Positions 39,074 to 47,374 of a DNA stretch of 64,000 nt are shown here, piece after piece. A program made the translations under genes and the position numbers. Below the pieces are notes generated by a model. That model was not told the DNA's origin. It saw nothing but the letters and a program-made list of their open reading frames with translations, and ran no database searches. The stretch's first letter is position 1; each line of letters starts with the position of its first letter. The DNA comes from Nesterenkonia sandarakina (GTDB lineage Bacteria > Actinomycetota > Actinomycetes > Actinomycetales > Micrococcaceae). The stretch spans positions 1,984,001 to 2,048,000 of the forward strand of contig NZ_JACCFQ010000001.1 in NCBI RefSeq assembly GCF_013410215.1. The letters run 5' to 3'.

Positions 39074-39724
39074 ATGGCCGGTGCCTTCAAGAAGACCATG
39101 ATCTACCTCGGCCTCGCCGACGGAGACGACTACAGCGAGGACAACTTCTCCAAGGAGTCCTCCCATCCGACCCGCAGCACCCAGAGCGCCAGCACCGAGC
39201 CCAGCTCGGTGAGCCGCAGCTCCTCGAGCTCGGCCTCGGTCCGGGAGACCCCGGCACCGACCAGCGCCTCCGCCTCGGTCCGCGGCAGTGAGGTCGTCTC
39301 CCTGGGAGTCGATCACGCCGAGGACACTGCGCAGACGGGCCAGTACAACAGCTCCAACCTGGCCGTGGACCCGGACTACCGGGCTCCGGTCACTCCGATC
39401 AAGCGCGCCCCCTCCTCCCGGGATGAAAGTTCACCGATGCGAAAAATCACCACCGTTCACCCGCGCTCCTACAACGACGCGAAGGTCATCGGCGAGTCCT
39501 TCCGGGACAACATCCCGGTGATCATGAATGTCACGGACATGGGCGAGGCTGAGGCCAAGCGACTGGTGGACTTCTCCGCCGGGCTGGTCTTCGGCATGGG
39601 CGGATCCATCGAGCGGGTCACCAACAAGGTGTTCCTGCTGACCCCGAAGAACATCGAGGTGCTGGCTGAAGAGCGCGCCGCCGTGGAGGCTCCGTCCTCG
39701 GCACAGTTCTTCAACCAGAGCTGA
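39074..39724 (+). CDS. sepF: Cell division protein SepF
   Basis: This 216-residue protein has an N-terminal amphipathic membrane-binding helix ([15 protein letters not shown]), a Ser/Thr-rich disordered linker of about 95 residues and the C-terminal SepF domain ([21 protein letters not shown], then [27 protein letters not shown]). In bacteria without FtsA it is the main membrane anchor of FtsZ, whose C-terminal peptide is present in this window. AGGAG lies about ten bases before the ATG. TAGTCT at 39022 would start its mRNA about 40 bases upstream. Confidence 0.95.
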   Translation: MAGAFKKTMIYLGLADGDDYSEDNFSKESSHPTRSTQSASTEPSSVSRSSSSSASVRETPAPTSASASVRGSEVVSLGVDHAEDTAQTGQYNSSNLAVDPDYRAPVTPIKRAPSSRDESSPMRKITTVHPRSYNDAKVIGESFRDNIPVIMNVTDMGEAEAKRLVDFSAGLVFGMGGSIERVTNKVFLLTPKNIEVLAEERAAVEAPSSAQFFNQS

Positions 39725-39744
39725 ACCAAGTAGTCTTTTCAGCT

Positions 39745-40032
39745 GTGGATCTCTTAACCGCGCCCCTGTACCTGCTGCTGACCATCTACCAGTTCGCCCT
39801 GGTGGTCCGCATCATCTTCGACCTCACGCAGCAGTACGCCCGCAGCTGGCGGCCCAAGGGCCTGCCGCTGATGATCGCCGTCGGCGTGTACAGCATCACC
39901 GACCCGCCGATCCGCTGGATCCAGCGCAAGGTGCCGCCGCTTAACCTGGGCGGTGTGTCCCTGGACATGGGCTTCCTGCTGGTGTTCCTGCTCGTGGTGA
40001 TCGCGAAGATGGTGCTGCGCGGATTCGCCTGA
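39745..40032 (+). CDS. yggT: YggT-family membrane protein
   Basis: This 95-residue protein has two hydrophobic helices flanking a polar loop, with the family motif TDPPIRWIQRKVPPLNLGGVSLDMGF. Its position between sepF and divIVA is conserved in Actinobacteria and other Gram-positives. The molecular role is not settled. The GTG lies eight bases after TAGTCT (39731-39736), so a leader of only one or two bases is likely if that promoter is used. Confidence 0.88.
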   Translation: MDLLTAPLYLLLTIYQFALVVRIIFDLTQQYARSWRPKGLPLMIAVGVYSITDPPIRWIQRKVPPLNLGGVSLDMGFLLVFLLVVIAKMVLRGFA

Positions 40033-40199
40033 TTCCGGGTCGTATCAGCGGCACCGACACTGCGCGCTGGGGGATCTGCGAGTCGTGAAAGCCGCACTTG
40101 AAGGTTGAAGTTCGAGGCAGCGAATCGCAATGGGTATCCTGGTCGATGACCCAAGACCAGCTTCACAGCTTCCCCAGCCACTCGATGAGGTGACACCGC

Positions 40200-41129
40200 A
40201 TGGCCCTGACCCCCGATGATCTCCTGAACAAGGAATTCCCCGAGACCAAGTTCCGTCCCGGTTACGACAAGGACGAGGTCGATGACTTCCTTGACGAGGT
40301 GGTCGTCGAATGGCGGCGCCTGACCCAGGAGAACGAGGACCTCGCCGCGAAGGTCGCCCGGCTGGAGGAGCAGCTCGAGGAGCACCCGTCGAACCTGGAG
40401 CCCGACGAGCTCAAGGACGCAGGGCTCTCCGGCTATGCAGGGACCACCTCCACCATGACCGGTTCCATCGACCGGATCACCGAGGAGCACGAGCTCAGCG
40501 CCGACGCCGCAGAGACCGAGTACGCCCCCGGCACCCGTCCGGCCCAGGAGCGCCCGGCCGTCGAGTCCGCAGCGAGCGACCAGGCCACCTCCGCCACCGG
40601 CGTGCTCGCCATGGCCCAGAAGCTGCACGATCAGTACGTCTCCGAGGGCGAGCAGACCCGCGCTGCCTACATCGCCGAGGGCGAGGCCAAGCGTAGCGAG
40701 TACATCGCCGAAGGCGAGCAGACCCGCAGCGCCTACATCACCGAGGGTGAGCAGACCCGGGATGCCTACATCGCCGAGGGTGAGAGCACCCGCAGCGCCT
40801 ACATCACCGAGGGCGAGACCCGCCGCGATGACCTGGTCGGCACGGCCGAGAACACCCACGCGCAGCTGCTCGCCGAGGCCGAGCGGCGCCGCAGCGAGAT
40901 CGTCACCGAGGCCGAGACCCGCGCCGAGAACATGATCGAAGAGGCGGAGCTGACCTCCACCCGCACGCTGAACGCGCTGGAGCGCAAGAAGGCCGACCTG
41001 GAGTCCAAGGTCGGTGAGCTGACCAGCTTCGAGCGGGACTACCGGGCCCGTCTGAAGGACTACATCGAGGGTCAGCTGGCGGACCTGAACAGCCGCGGCT
41101 CCATCGAGAAGGAAGCCACCGGCAGCTGA
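40200..41129 (+). CDS. divIVA: Polar growth and division protein DivIVA (Wag31)
   Basis: This 309-residue coiled-coil protein has the conserved N-terminal lipid-binding and dimerisation domain (residues 1-62: MALTPDDLLNKEF, then GYDKDEVDDFLDEVVVEW) and a C-terminal coiled coil (about 215-300). Between them, residues 148-213 hold six copies of an 11-residue repeat, (A/T)EGEQTRxAYI. Hendecad repeats of this kind suit a right-handed coiled coil. The protein marks curved membranes at poles and septa and recruits wall synthesis in Actinobacteria. GAGGTG lies six to eleven bases before the ATG, and a -10-like TATCCT is at 40135-40140. Confidence 0.95.
   Translation: MALTPDDLLNKEFPETKFRPGYDKDEVDDFLDEVVVEWRRLTQENEDLAAKVARLEEQLEEHPSNLEPDELKDAGLSGYAGTTSTMTGSIDRITEEHELSADAAETEYAPGTRPAQERPAVESAASDQATSATGVLAMAQKLHDQYVSEGEQTRAAYIAEGEAKRSEYIAEGEQTRSAYITEGEQTRDAYIAEGESTRSAYITEGETRRDDLVGTAENTHAQLLAEAERRRSEIVTEAETRAENMIEEAELTSTRTLNALERKKADLESKVGELTSFERDYRARLKDYIEGQLADLNSRGSIEKEATGS
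40641..40838 (+). repeat. 33-bp tandem repeats coding for DivIVA hendecads
   Basis: Six in-frame units of 33 bp encode SEGEQTRAAYI, AEGEAKRSEYI, AEGEQTRSAYI, TEGEQTRDAYI, AEGESTRSAYI and TEGETRRDDLV. Units 1, 3, 4 and 5 are the most alike at DNA level, for example GAGGGTGAGCAGACCCG and GAAGGCGAGCAGACCCG, while synonymous changes show the array is not newly made. Confidence 0.9.
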
Positions 41130-41173
41130 GGCAGCTCACAGTCCCCGGGGGCTTCTCCCGGCACCTTGGCCTG

Positions 41174-41179
41174 TAGAAT
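41174..41179 (+). promoter_or_regulatory. -10 box for leaderless lspA
   Basis: TAGAAT is followed by CCAACG and the GTG start at 41186. It is close to the consensus TANNNT and has the same six-base spacing seen at the other leaderless starts. Confidence 0.6.
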
Positions 41180-41185
41180 CCAACG

Positions 41186-41917
41186 GTGTCGAAACAGCTC
41201 TCAGGTGACCATCAGCGGTCCATGCGCACCCCGTCCCGCCGAACTGCACTCCTCGCGGCAGCGGCCCTGGCGGTGTTCGCCTGGGCCGCTGATCAGTTAA
41301 CCAAGCTCTGGGTCGAATCCACGATGATCCTGGGAGAGCAGACCGAGGTGCTGCCTCCGGTGCTGTACTGGCGCTACCACCTGAACCCGGGTGCCGCGTT
41401 CTCCATGGGCACCGACTACACCTGGATCTTCACGCTGATCATGCTCGCGGTGCTCGGCTACGTGGTGCTCAAGAGCCGAGAGCTCGGCGGATCCTGGCTG
41501 TGGACCCTGGGGCTGGGCGGGCTCGCCGGCGGGGTGGCAGGCAACCTCACCGACCGGATCTTCCGGGACCCCTCGCTGAACGGGGAAGGGATCCGCAGCT
41601 TCGGCCAGGGCCAGGTCGTCGACTTCATCGCCGTGCCGAACTTCGCGATCTTCAACATCGCCGACTCCTTCATCGTGTGCTCGATCATCGGGATCTGCGC
41701 GATGATGCTCTTCGGGCTGAACCTCGACGGCACCCGCGAGCACGGCTCCGGGAAGCACAGCCCCGAGAAATCCAACGCCGAGAAATCCAGCCCCAGCGAG
41801 CCCAGCCCCGAGAAGCCCAGCGCCGGCACGCCCGGTTCCGAGAAGCCCAGCGCCGGCAAGTCCAGCTCTGGGTCCACAGAGACCGCCAAGACCGACGCTG
41901 CGGAGACCGAGACATGA
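41186..41917 (+). CDS. lspA: Lipoprotein signal peptidase (signal peptidase II)
   Basis: This 243-residue membrane aspartic protease cleaves signal peptides of lipoproteins such as ZnuA in this window. Four helices are visible. Active-site segments are [23 protein letters not shown] (first Asp) and [21 protein letters not shown] (second Asp in NIADS). After the last helix comes a cytoplasmic tail of about 60 residues made of SxEKPSAG-like repeats, not needed by the family. The stop overlaps the rluD start. Confidence 0.92.
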   Translation: MSKQLSGDHQRSMRTPSRRTALLAAAALAVFAWAADQLTKLWVESTMILGEQTEVLPPVLYWRYHLNPGAAFSMGTDYTWIFTLIMLAVLGYVVLKSRELGGSWLWTLGLGGLAGGVAGNLTDRIFRDPSLNGEGIRSFGQGQVVDFIAVPNFAIFNIADSFIVCSIIGICAMMLFGLNLDGTREHGSGKHSPEKSNAEKSSPSEPSPEKPSAGTPGSEKPSAGKSSSGSTETAKTDAAETET

Positions 41918-42864
41918 GCGCCCAGCAGATCGCCGTACCCGAGGCCCTCGACGGCGGCCGGGCCGACGTCGTGCTGGCCGCCCTCTTCGAGGTCCCCCGC
42001 ATCCAGGCCACGCAGTGGCTCAAAGAAGGACTGGTCACCTGGGCGCAGGACCGGACCCAGGGGCGCACCGCCGGGCGCGCGGTGAAGAAGTCTGACCGTC
42101 TGGCCGCAGGGGCCCAGCTCGCCGTCGTCGTGCCCGAGAAGCAGGACCCGCTCCAGGTGAGGATCGAAGCCGTGGAAGAGATGACCGTGCTGCACCAGGA
42201 CGAGGCGATCGTGGTGGTGGACAAGCCCGTTGGCGTGGCCGCGCACCCCTCGCCGGGCTGGACCGGACCGACCGTGATCGGGGGCCTGCTCGCCGCGGGG
42301 GTGGAGATCTCCACCTCAGGAGCCCAGGAGCGCCGCGGGATCGTGCACCGACTCGACGTCGGAACCTCCGGGGTGATGGTGGTGGCCAAGACCGAGCACG
42401 CCTACACCGTGCTCAAGGACGCCTTCCGGCAGCGCACCACCCAGAAGAGCTATCACGCGCTGGTCCAGGGTCTTCCGGACCCCGTGGACGGCACCATCGA
42501 CGCTCCCATCGGCCGGCATCCCGGTCATGACTGGCGCTTCGCGGTGCTCGAGGGCGGACGCGAATCCCGCACCCACTACCGGCTGCAGCAGGCCTATGGC
42601 CGGGCCAGCCTGATGGACATCAACCTGGAGACCGGGCGGACGCATCAGATCCGAGTCCACTTCTCCGCACTGGGCCACCCCTGCGCCGGAGATCTGACCT
42701 ACGGGGCTGACCCGCAGCTGGCCGCTGACCTTGGTCTGACCCGGCAGTGGCTGCATGCGGTGGAGCTCGGCTTCCACCACCCCGAGCACGGAGAATGGGT
42801 GAGCTACCGCACCGACTACCCCGCGGACCTGGCGCAGGCCCTCGAGATTCTGGAGAACGGCTGA
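41914..42864 (+). CDS. rluD: RluA/RluD-family 23S rRNA pseudouridine synthase
   Basis: This 316-residue enzyme has an N-terminal S4-like RNA-binding region and a catalytic domain with [16 protein letters not shown], which holds the catalytic Asp in [27 protein letters not shown] is the other family signature. It isomerises uridines in 23S rRNA, with exact sites inferred only from the family. I start at the ATG overlapping the lspA stop. lspA-rluD is a common pair in Actinobacteria. Confidence 0.9.
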   Translation: MSAQQIAVPEALDGGRADVVLAALFEVPRIQATQWLKEGLVTWAQDRTQGRTAGRAVKKSDRLAAGAQLAVVVPEKQDPLQVRIEAVEEMTVLHQDEAIVVVDKPVGVAAHPSPGWTGPTVIGGLLAAGVEISTSGAQERRGIVHRLDVGTSGVMVVAKTEHAYTVLKDAFRQRTTQKSYHALVQGLPDPVDGTIDAPIGRHPGHDWRFAVLEGGRESRTHYRLQQAYGRASLMDINLETGRTHQIRVHFSALGHPCAGDLTYGADPQLAADLGLTRQWLHAVELGFHHPEHGEWVSYRTDYPADLAQALEILENG

Positions 42865-42866
42865 GC

Positions 42867-45800
42867 ATGGCGAGAACCGGCGACTTCGTCCACCTGCACA
42901 ACCACACCGAGTACTCGATGCTCGACGGCGCCGCGAAGATCGGGGAGCTCTTCGAGCAGACCCAGCACCTCGGGATGCCCGCAGTGGCCACCACGGACCA
43001 CGGGTTCCTCTTCGGCGCCTATGAGTTCTGGAAGACCGCCCAGAACTATGACGTGAAGCCGATCATCGGGCTCGAGGCCTACCTCTCACCCGGCACGCAC
43101 CGCTCCGACCGCACCCGGGTGAAGTGGGGCGACGGGGTGATCGGGGAGAAGGACGTCTCCGGCGGCGGCGCCTACACGCACATGACCATGTGGGCGGAGA
43201 ACACCGCGGGGATGCACAACCTGTTCCGGATGGGCTCGAAGGCCTCCCTGGAGGGCTACTTCTATAAGCCTCGGATGGACCGGGAGCTGCTGCAGACCTA
43301 CGGCAAGGGGATCATCGCCACCACCGGGTGCCCCTCCGGGGAGATCCAGACCAGGTTGCACCTGGGGCAGTACGAGGAGGCGAAGAAGGCCGCCGGGGAG
43401 TACCAGGACCTCTTCGGGAAGGAGAACTTCTACTGCGAGCTGATGGACCACGGGCTCGACATCGAGCGCAAGGTCAAAGCCGACCTGATCAAGCTGGCCC
43501 GTGAGCTGAACCTGCCGATGGTCGCCACCAACGACCTGCACTACACCCACCAGCACGATCACAAGGCCCACGGGGCGCTGCTGTGCGTGCAGTCGAACTC
43601 CACCCTGGATGACCCGAACCGGTTCAAGTTCGGCTCCGAGGAGTTCTACCTCAAGTCCGCCGCGGAGATGCGCGATCTCTTCCGCGACTTCCCCGATGCC
43701 TGCGACAACACCCTGGCCATTGCCGAACGCTGCCAGGTCGAGTTCAACGAAGCGGCCTCCTACATGCCCCGCTTCCCGGTGCCCGACGGGGAGTCCGAGG
43801 AGTCCTGGTTCATCCAGGAGGTCGAGAAGGGGCTGCACTACCGGTTCCCCAACGGCATCCCGGACGAGGTCCGCAAGCAGGCCGAGTACGAGATCGGCGT
43901 GATCACTCAGATGGGCTTCCCCGGCTACTTCCTGGTGGTGGCCGACTTCATCACCTGGGCCAAGGAGCAGGGCATCCGGGTGGGCCCGGGGCGCGGCTCC
44001 GGGCCCGGCTCGATGGTGGCCTACGCGATGCGCATCACCGACCTGAACCCGCTGCAGCACGGCCTGATCTTCGAGCGCTTCCTGAATCCCGACCGCGTCT
44101 CCATGCCCGACTTCGACGTCGACTTCGATGACCGGCGTCGCTCCGAGGTCATCCAGTACGTGGTCAACAAGTACGGCGACGAGCGCGTGGCGATGATCGT
44201 CACCTATGGCACGATCAAGTCCAAGCAGGCGCTGAAGGACTCCGCCCGCGTCATGGGGGAGCCCTTCGCCACCGGCGACCAGCTGAGCAAGAAGATGCCC
44301 CCGGACGCCATGGGCAAGCCGATGCCGCTGGGCGACATCTATGACCCCAAGTCCTCGCGCTACTCCGAGGCCGCCGAGATGCGCGAGTACGTGGACGCGG
44401 ACCCCCGGCTGACCGAGATCTTCAACCTCGCCTCCGGCCTGGAGGGGCTCAAGCGGCAGTGGGGCGTGCACGCGGCGGGCGTGATCATGTCCAGCGACCC
44501 GCTGATCGACATCATCCCGATCATGAAGCGTGAGCAGGACGGCGCGATCATCACGCAGTTCGACTACCCGATCTGCGAGAACCTCGGCCTGATCAAGATG
44601 GACTTCCTGGGTCTGCGCAACCTCACGATCATCTCCGACTGCCTGGAGAACATCGCGCTGAACAAGGGTGTCGAGATCGACCTGGAGACCCTGGAGCTCA
44701 CCGACCGTGCCGCCTATGACCTGCTGGCTCGCGGAGACACCCTCGGCGTCTTCCAGCTCGACGGCGGCGGCATGCGCTCGCTGCTGCGCCTGATGCGACC
44801 GGACAACTTCGAAGACATCTCCGCCGCCCTGGCGCTCTACCGTCCCGGCCCGATGGGCGCGAACTCGCACACCAACTACGCGCTGCGCAAGAACGGGCAC
44901 CAGGAGGTGACCCCGATCCACCCGGAGCTGGAGGAGCCGCTGCGCGAGATCCTGGGCACCACGCACGGGCTGATCGTCTACCAGGAGCAGGTCATGGCCA
45001 TCGCGCAGAAGGTCGCCGGGTACTCCCTGGGCCAGGCCGACATCCTGCGCCGCGCCATGGGCAAGAAGAAGAAGTCCGAGCTGGACAAGCAGTATGTGAA
45101 CTTCTCCTCCGGCATGGAGTCTCACGGCTATTCCGCCGCGGCGATCAAGGCGCTGTGGGACGTCCTGCTCCCGTTCTCGGACTACGCGTTCAACAAGGCT
45201 CACACCGCCGCCTACGGGCTGATCGCATACTGGACCGCCTTCCTCAAGGCCAACTACCCCGCCGAGTACCTGGCGGCCCTGCTCACCTCGGTGGGGGAGA
45301 ACCGGGACAAGCTCGCGCTCTACCTCTCCGAATGCCGGCGCATGGGCGTCACCGTGACCTCCCCGAGCATCAACGAATCCGCGCTGACCTTCACCCCGGT
45401 CGGCGATGACACCATCCGCTTCGGGATGGGCGCGGTGCGCAACGTGGGCTCCAACGTGGTCGCCGGGATGGTCTCCGCGCGTGAGGAGAAGGGCCCGTAT
45501 GAGACCTTCGCCGACTTCCTCAAGAAGGTCCCGATGCAGGTGTGCAATAAGCGCACCATCGAATCGCTGATCAAGGCCGGCGGCTTCGACGAGCTCGGGC
45601 ACACCCGCCGCGCCCTGGTGACCATCCACGAACAGGCCATCGACCAGGCCATCTCGGAGAAGAAGGGCTCCCAGGCCTACGAGACCGATCTCTTCGGCAG
45701 CGCCAACATGGAGCTGGGCGACTCGCTCTCGGTCAGCGTCCCGGACCTGCCGGAGTGGGAGAAGATGGACAAGCTCTCCTTCGAACGCGAGATGCTCGGC

Positions 45801-46403
45801 CTCTACGTCTCCGACCACCCGCTCCAGGGCCTGGAACGGGTCCTGGCCCACCACGCCGACCGCTCGATCTCCTCGGTGATGGGAGAGGACGGCCCGGCCG
45901 ACGGCGCCGGGATCACCATCGCCGGCATGATCACCTCGCTGCAGCGCCGAGTCGCGAAGTCCTCCGGGAACCCCTACGCACGCGCCGAGATCGAGGACAT
46001 GGCCGGCACCATCGAGGTGATGTTCTTCGGCAAGACCTACCAGGCCGTGTCGATGATCCTCGCCGAGGACCTGGTGGTCTCGGTCAAGGGTCAGATCGAC
46101 CGTCGCGAGGACGGCAGCGTCACGCTCAAGGCCATGGACGTGGTGGTGCCCGAGATCAACGAGGACGGCAACGCCGGGCCGGTGGTGGTCTCGGTCTCGG
46201 CCCAGCGGGCCTCCGAACACCTGGTCATGGAGCTGGGACGGGCCCTGCGCGCGCATCGGGGGAACTCCGACGTGCATGTGCGGCTGCTCTCCGGGGACAA
46301 GATCGAGCTCCTGCGGCTGGGCCACGAGTACCAGGTCAGCCCGTCACCGGCGCTGTTCGGCGATCTCAAGGTGCTGCTCGGCCCCGGCTGCCTGGAGCTC
46401 TGA
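42867..46403 (+). CDS. dnaE: DNA polymerase III alpha subunit
   Basis: This 1178-residue replicative polymerase starts with the PHP domain (HLHNHTEYSMLDGA, ATTDHG). The palm carries GPGRGSGPGSMVAYAMRITDLNPL and the catalytic acidic residues in PDFDVDFDDRRR near residues 415-421. AFNKAHTAAYGLIAYWTAFLKANYPAEY, the beta-clamp region and the OB-fold segment (ITIAGMITSLQRRVAKSSGNPYARAEIEDM) follow. The family is DnaE1. It starts two bases after the rluD stop at an ATG inside the lspA-rluD unit, with no separate promoter evident. Confidence 0.96.
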   Translation: MARTGDFVHLHNHTEYSMLDGAAKIGELFEQTQHLGMPAVATTDHGFLFGAYEFWKTAQNYDVKPIIGLEAYLSPGTHRSDRTRVKWGDGVIGEKDVSGGGAYTHMTMWAENTAGMHNLFRMGSKASLEGYFYKPRMDRELLQTYGKGIIATTGCPSGEIQTRLHLGQYEEAKKAAGEYQDLFGKENFYCELMDHGLDIERKVKADLIKLARELNLPMVATNDLHYTHQHDHKAHGALLCVQSNSTLDDPNRFKFGSEEFYLKSAAEMRDLFRDFPDACDNTLAIAERCQVEFNEAASYMPRFPVPDGESEESWFIQEVEKGLHYRFPNGIPDEVRKQAEYEIGVITQMGFPGYFLVVADFITWAKEQGIRVGPGRGSGPGSMVAYAMRITDLNPLQHGLIFERFLNPDRVSMPDFDVDFDDRRRSEVIQYVVNKYGDERVAMIVTYGTIKSKQALKDSARVMGEPFATGDQLSKKMPPDAMGKPMPLGDIYDPKSSRYSEAAEMREYVDADPRLTEIFNLASGLEGLKRQWGVHAAGVIMSSDPLIDIIPIMKREQDGAIITQFDYPICENLGLIKMDFLGLRNLTIISDCLENIALNKGVEIDLETLELTDRAAYDLLARGDTLGVFQLDGGGMRSLLRLMRPDNFEDISAALALYRPGPMGANSHTNYALRKNGHQEVTPIHPELEEPLREILGTTHGLIVYQEQVMAIAQKVAGYSLGQADILRRAMGKKKKSELDKQYVNFSSGMESHGYSAAAIKALWDVLLPFSDYAFNKAHTAAYGLIAYWTAFLKANYPAEYLAALLTSVGENRDKLALYLSECRRMGVTVTSPSINESALTFTPVGDDTIRFGMGAVRNVGSNVVAGMVSAREEKGPYETFADFLKKVPMQVCNKRTIESLIKAGGFDELGHTRRALVTIHEQAIDQAISEKKGSQAYETDLFGSANMELGDSLSVSVPDLPEWEKMDKLSFEREMLGLYVSDHPLQGLERVLAHHADRSISSVMGEDGPADGAGITIAGMITSLQRRVAKSSGNPYARAEIEDMAGTIEVMFFGKTYQAVSMILAEDLVVSVKGQIDRREDGSVTLKAMDVVVPEINEDGNAGPVVVSVSAQRASEHLVMELGRALRAHRGNSDVHVRLLSGDKIELLRLGHEYQVSPSPALFGDLKVLLGPGCLEL

Positions 46404-46415
46404 GCCGCTTCCAGG

Positions 46416-46446
46416 ATCCCGCCGCAGACCGCGCAGCAGGCGGGAT
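46416..46446 (+). terminator. Hairpin after dnaE, possible terminator
   Basis: ATCCCGCC (46416-46423) pairs with GGCGGGAT (46439-46446). No T-run follows, so this is a weak call. It ends just before the first NrdR box. Confidence 0.35.
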
Positions 46447-46447
46447 T

Positions 46448-46494
46448 CCACAACATCTTGTGGTTGGTGATTTGAGGCGCACTATATGTGGTGG
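46448..46494. promoter_or_regulatory. Tandem NrdR boxes
   Basis: Two 16-bp boxes, CCACAACATCTTGTGG (46448-46463) and GCACTATATGTGGTGG (46479-46494), each match the published consensus ACACWATATATWGTGT at 12 of 16 positions. The 15-bp linker places them 31 bp apart, three helical turns, which is the standard arrangement for NrdR operators. The second box ends one base before the nrdR -10, so bound NrdR would block its own promoter. Confidence 0.85.
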
Positions 46495-46495
46495 G

Positions 46496-46501
46496 TAGAC
46501 T
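46496..46501 (+). promoter_or_regulatory. -10 box for leaderless nrdR
   Basis: TAGACT is followed by GGCCCT and the ATG at 46508, again the six-base leaderless spacing. Confidence 0.6.
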
Positions 46502-46507
46502 GGCCCT

Positions 46508-47011
46508 ATGTACTGCCCCTATTGTCGCCATGATTCGTCCCGAGTGGTCGACTCCCGCATGCTGGACGACGGTTCCGGCATCCGCCGACGTCGGCAGTGC
46601 CCCCAGTGCTCCAAGCGTTTCACCACCATGGAGACGACCAGCCTGAACGTGATCAAACGTTCCGGCGCGGCGGAGCCCTTTGACCGTTCCAAGGTGATCA
46701 ACGGGGTGCGCAAGGCCTGTCAGGGACGTCCGGTCTCCAACGATGATCTGGCGGTCCTCGCCCAGGAGGTGGAGGAGAACATCCGCGCCGCCGGCAACGC
46801 GGAGGTCGACGCCAATGACGTGGGTCTGGCGATCCTGGGCCCGCTGCGCCGCCTGGATGTGGTCGCCTATATGCGCTTCGCCTCGGTGTATCGCGGGTTC
46901 GACACGTTGCAGGACTTCGAGAACGCCATCGAGGAGCTGCGCCGGGAAGAGCTGCACGGACCTTCAAGCTCAGGTGCAACCGTGGTGCAGCCCAGATTCG
47001 GATTCCGATAG
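46508..47011 (+). CDS. nrdR: Ribonucleotide reductase repressor NrdR
   Basis: This 167-residue repressor senses ATP/dATP and controls ribonucleotide reductase genes. The N-terminal zinc ribbon has CPYC and CPQC pairs ([34 protein letters not shown]), followed by the ATP-cone ([38 protein letters not shown]). Tandem NrdR boxes lie directly upstream, so it should repress itself. No nrd structural gene lies in the window. In many Actinobacteria nrdJ follows nrdR, but here a LuxR-type regulator does. Confidence 0.95.
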   Translation: MYCPYCRHDSSRVVDSRMLDDGSGIRRRRQCPQCSKRFTTMETTSLNVIKRSGAAEPFDRSKVINGVRKACQGRPVSNDDLAVLAQEVEENIRAAGNAEVDANDVGLAILGPLRRLDVVAYMRFASVYRGFDTLQDFENAIEELRREELHGPSSSGATVVQPRFGFR

Positions 47012-47024
47012 ACTTTTCAGCGTG

Positions 47025-47072
47025 CCGGTGGTGCTCTCTTCTGGGGAAGGTTGAGAGCGCCACCGGTCTTTT
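47025..47072 (+). terminator. Rho-independent terminator of nrdR
   Basis: CCGGTGGTGCTCTC (47025-47038) pairs with GAGAGCGCCACCGG (47053-47066) with one G-T pair, and is followed by TCTTTT. It begins 13 bases after the nrdR stop. Confidence 0.85.
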
Positions 47073-47334
47073 CACGTCAGGGAGGCTTTGGGCATGCCGT
47101 GAGGTGCGAGTACCACGGCAGGCCCGACCCGCGCCGCAGCCGCTGACCTGGGGGCCGACGGCTCCGGAGGCAGACGCACTGATGGTCCGAAGAGAACCCC
47201 CTGAACTTTCTCTTCGGACCACCTGCGCCTCCGAGGAGGCTCCTTCATTACACGCCCGCGGGCTCCGCCGGCCGTTCAGATGACGCAAAACCCCGTAGTC
47301 TGAGCCGCGAAACCCAGTAGAAGGTACGGGCCGG
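47073..47334. other. Structured gap between nrdR and the LuxR-type regulator
   Basis: No gene is seen. The stretch holds a 7-bp hairpin (TGCCGTG/CACGGCA, 47095-47120) and a 14-bp perfect hairpin TGGTCCGAAGAGAA/TTCTCTTCGGACCA (47183-47221) with a loop CCCCCTGAACT. The longer stem may extend through imperfect pairing of CGGAGGC and GCGCCTCCG outside it. No T-run follows on either strand, so a simple terminator is not convincing. A small RNA or a leader element is possible. Confidence 0.5.
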
Positions 47335-47340
47335 TATAGT
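47335..47340 (+). promoter_or_regulatory. -10 box of the LuxR-type regulator gene
   Basis: TATAGT, close to consensus, would start transcription near 47347, leaving a 28-base leader with an AAGGAG ribosome-binding site 5 bases before the GTG at 47375. Confidence 0.5.
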
Positions 47341-47374
47341 TTCGAGCACCTGATCCGTCGAGCAAGGAGCCCCG

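Noticed and set aside
35947-40196. GACAC motifs just before ftsZ and divIVA as WhiA/WhiB sites
   Set aside because: A five-base motif is expected by chance this often, and both overlap the ribosome-binding region. No WhiA-style extended context is seen.
41500-41913. Extension of rluD upstream into lspA
   Set aside because: That stretch is the conserved LspA coding frame. The rluD ATG at 41914 overlaps the lspA stop.
43086-46325. A 1079-codon open frame antisense to dnaE
   Set aside because: It mirrors dnaE codon structure in high-GC DNA, is full of Gly/Val/His/Leu/Arg with no family motif, and the sense strand holds all DnaE motifs.
47090-47210. Possible cobalamin riboswitch after nrdR (GGTGCGAGTACC ... 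CCCGC ... CGCTGA blocks)
   Set aside because: Only loose resemblance. The B12-box and the required 5' blocks are missing, and no cobalamin-linked gene follows.
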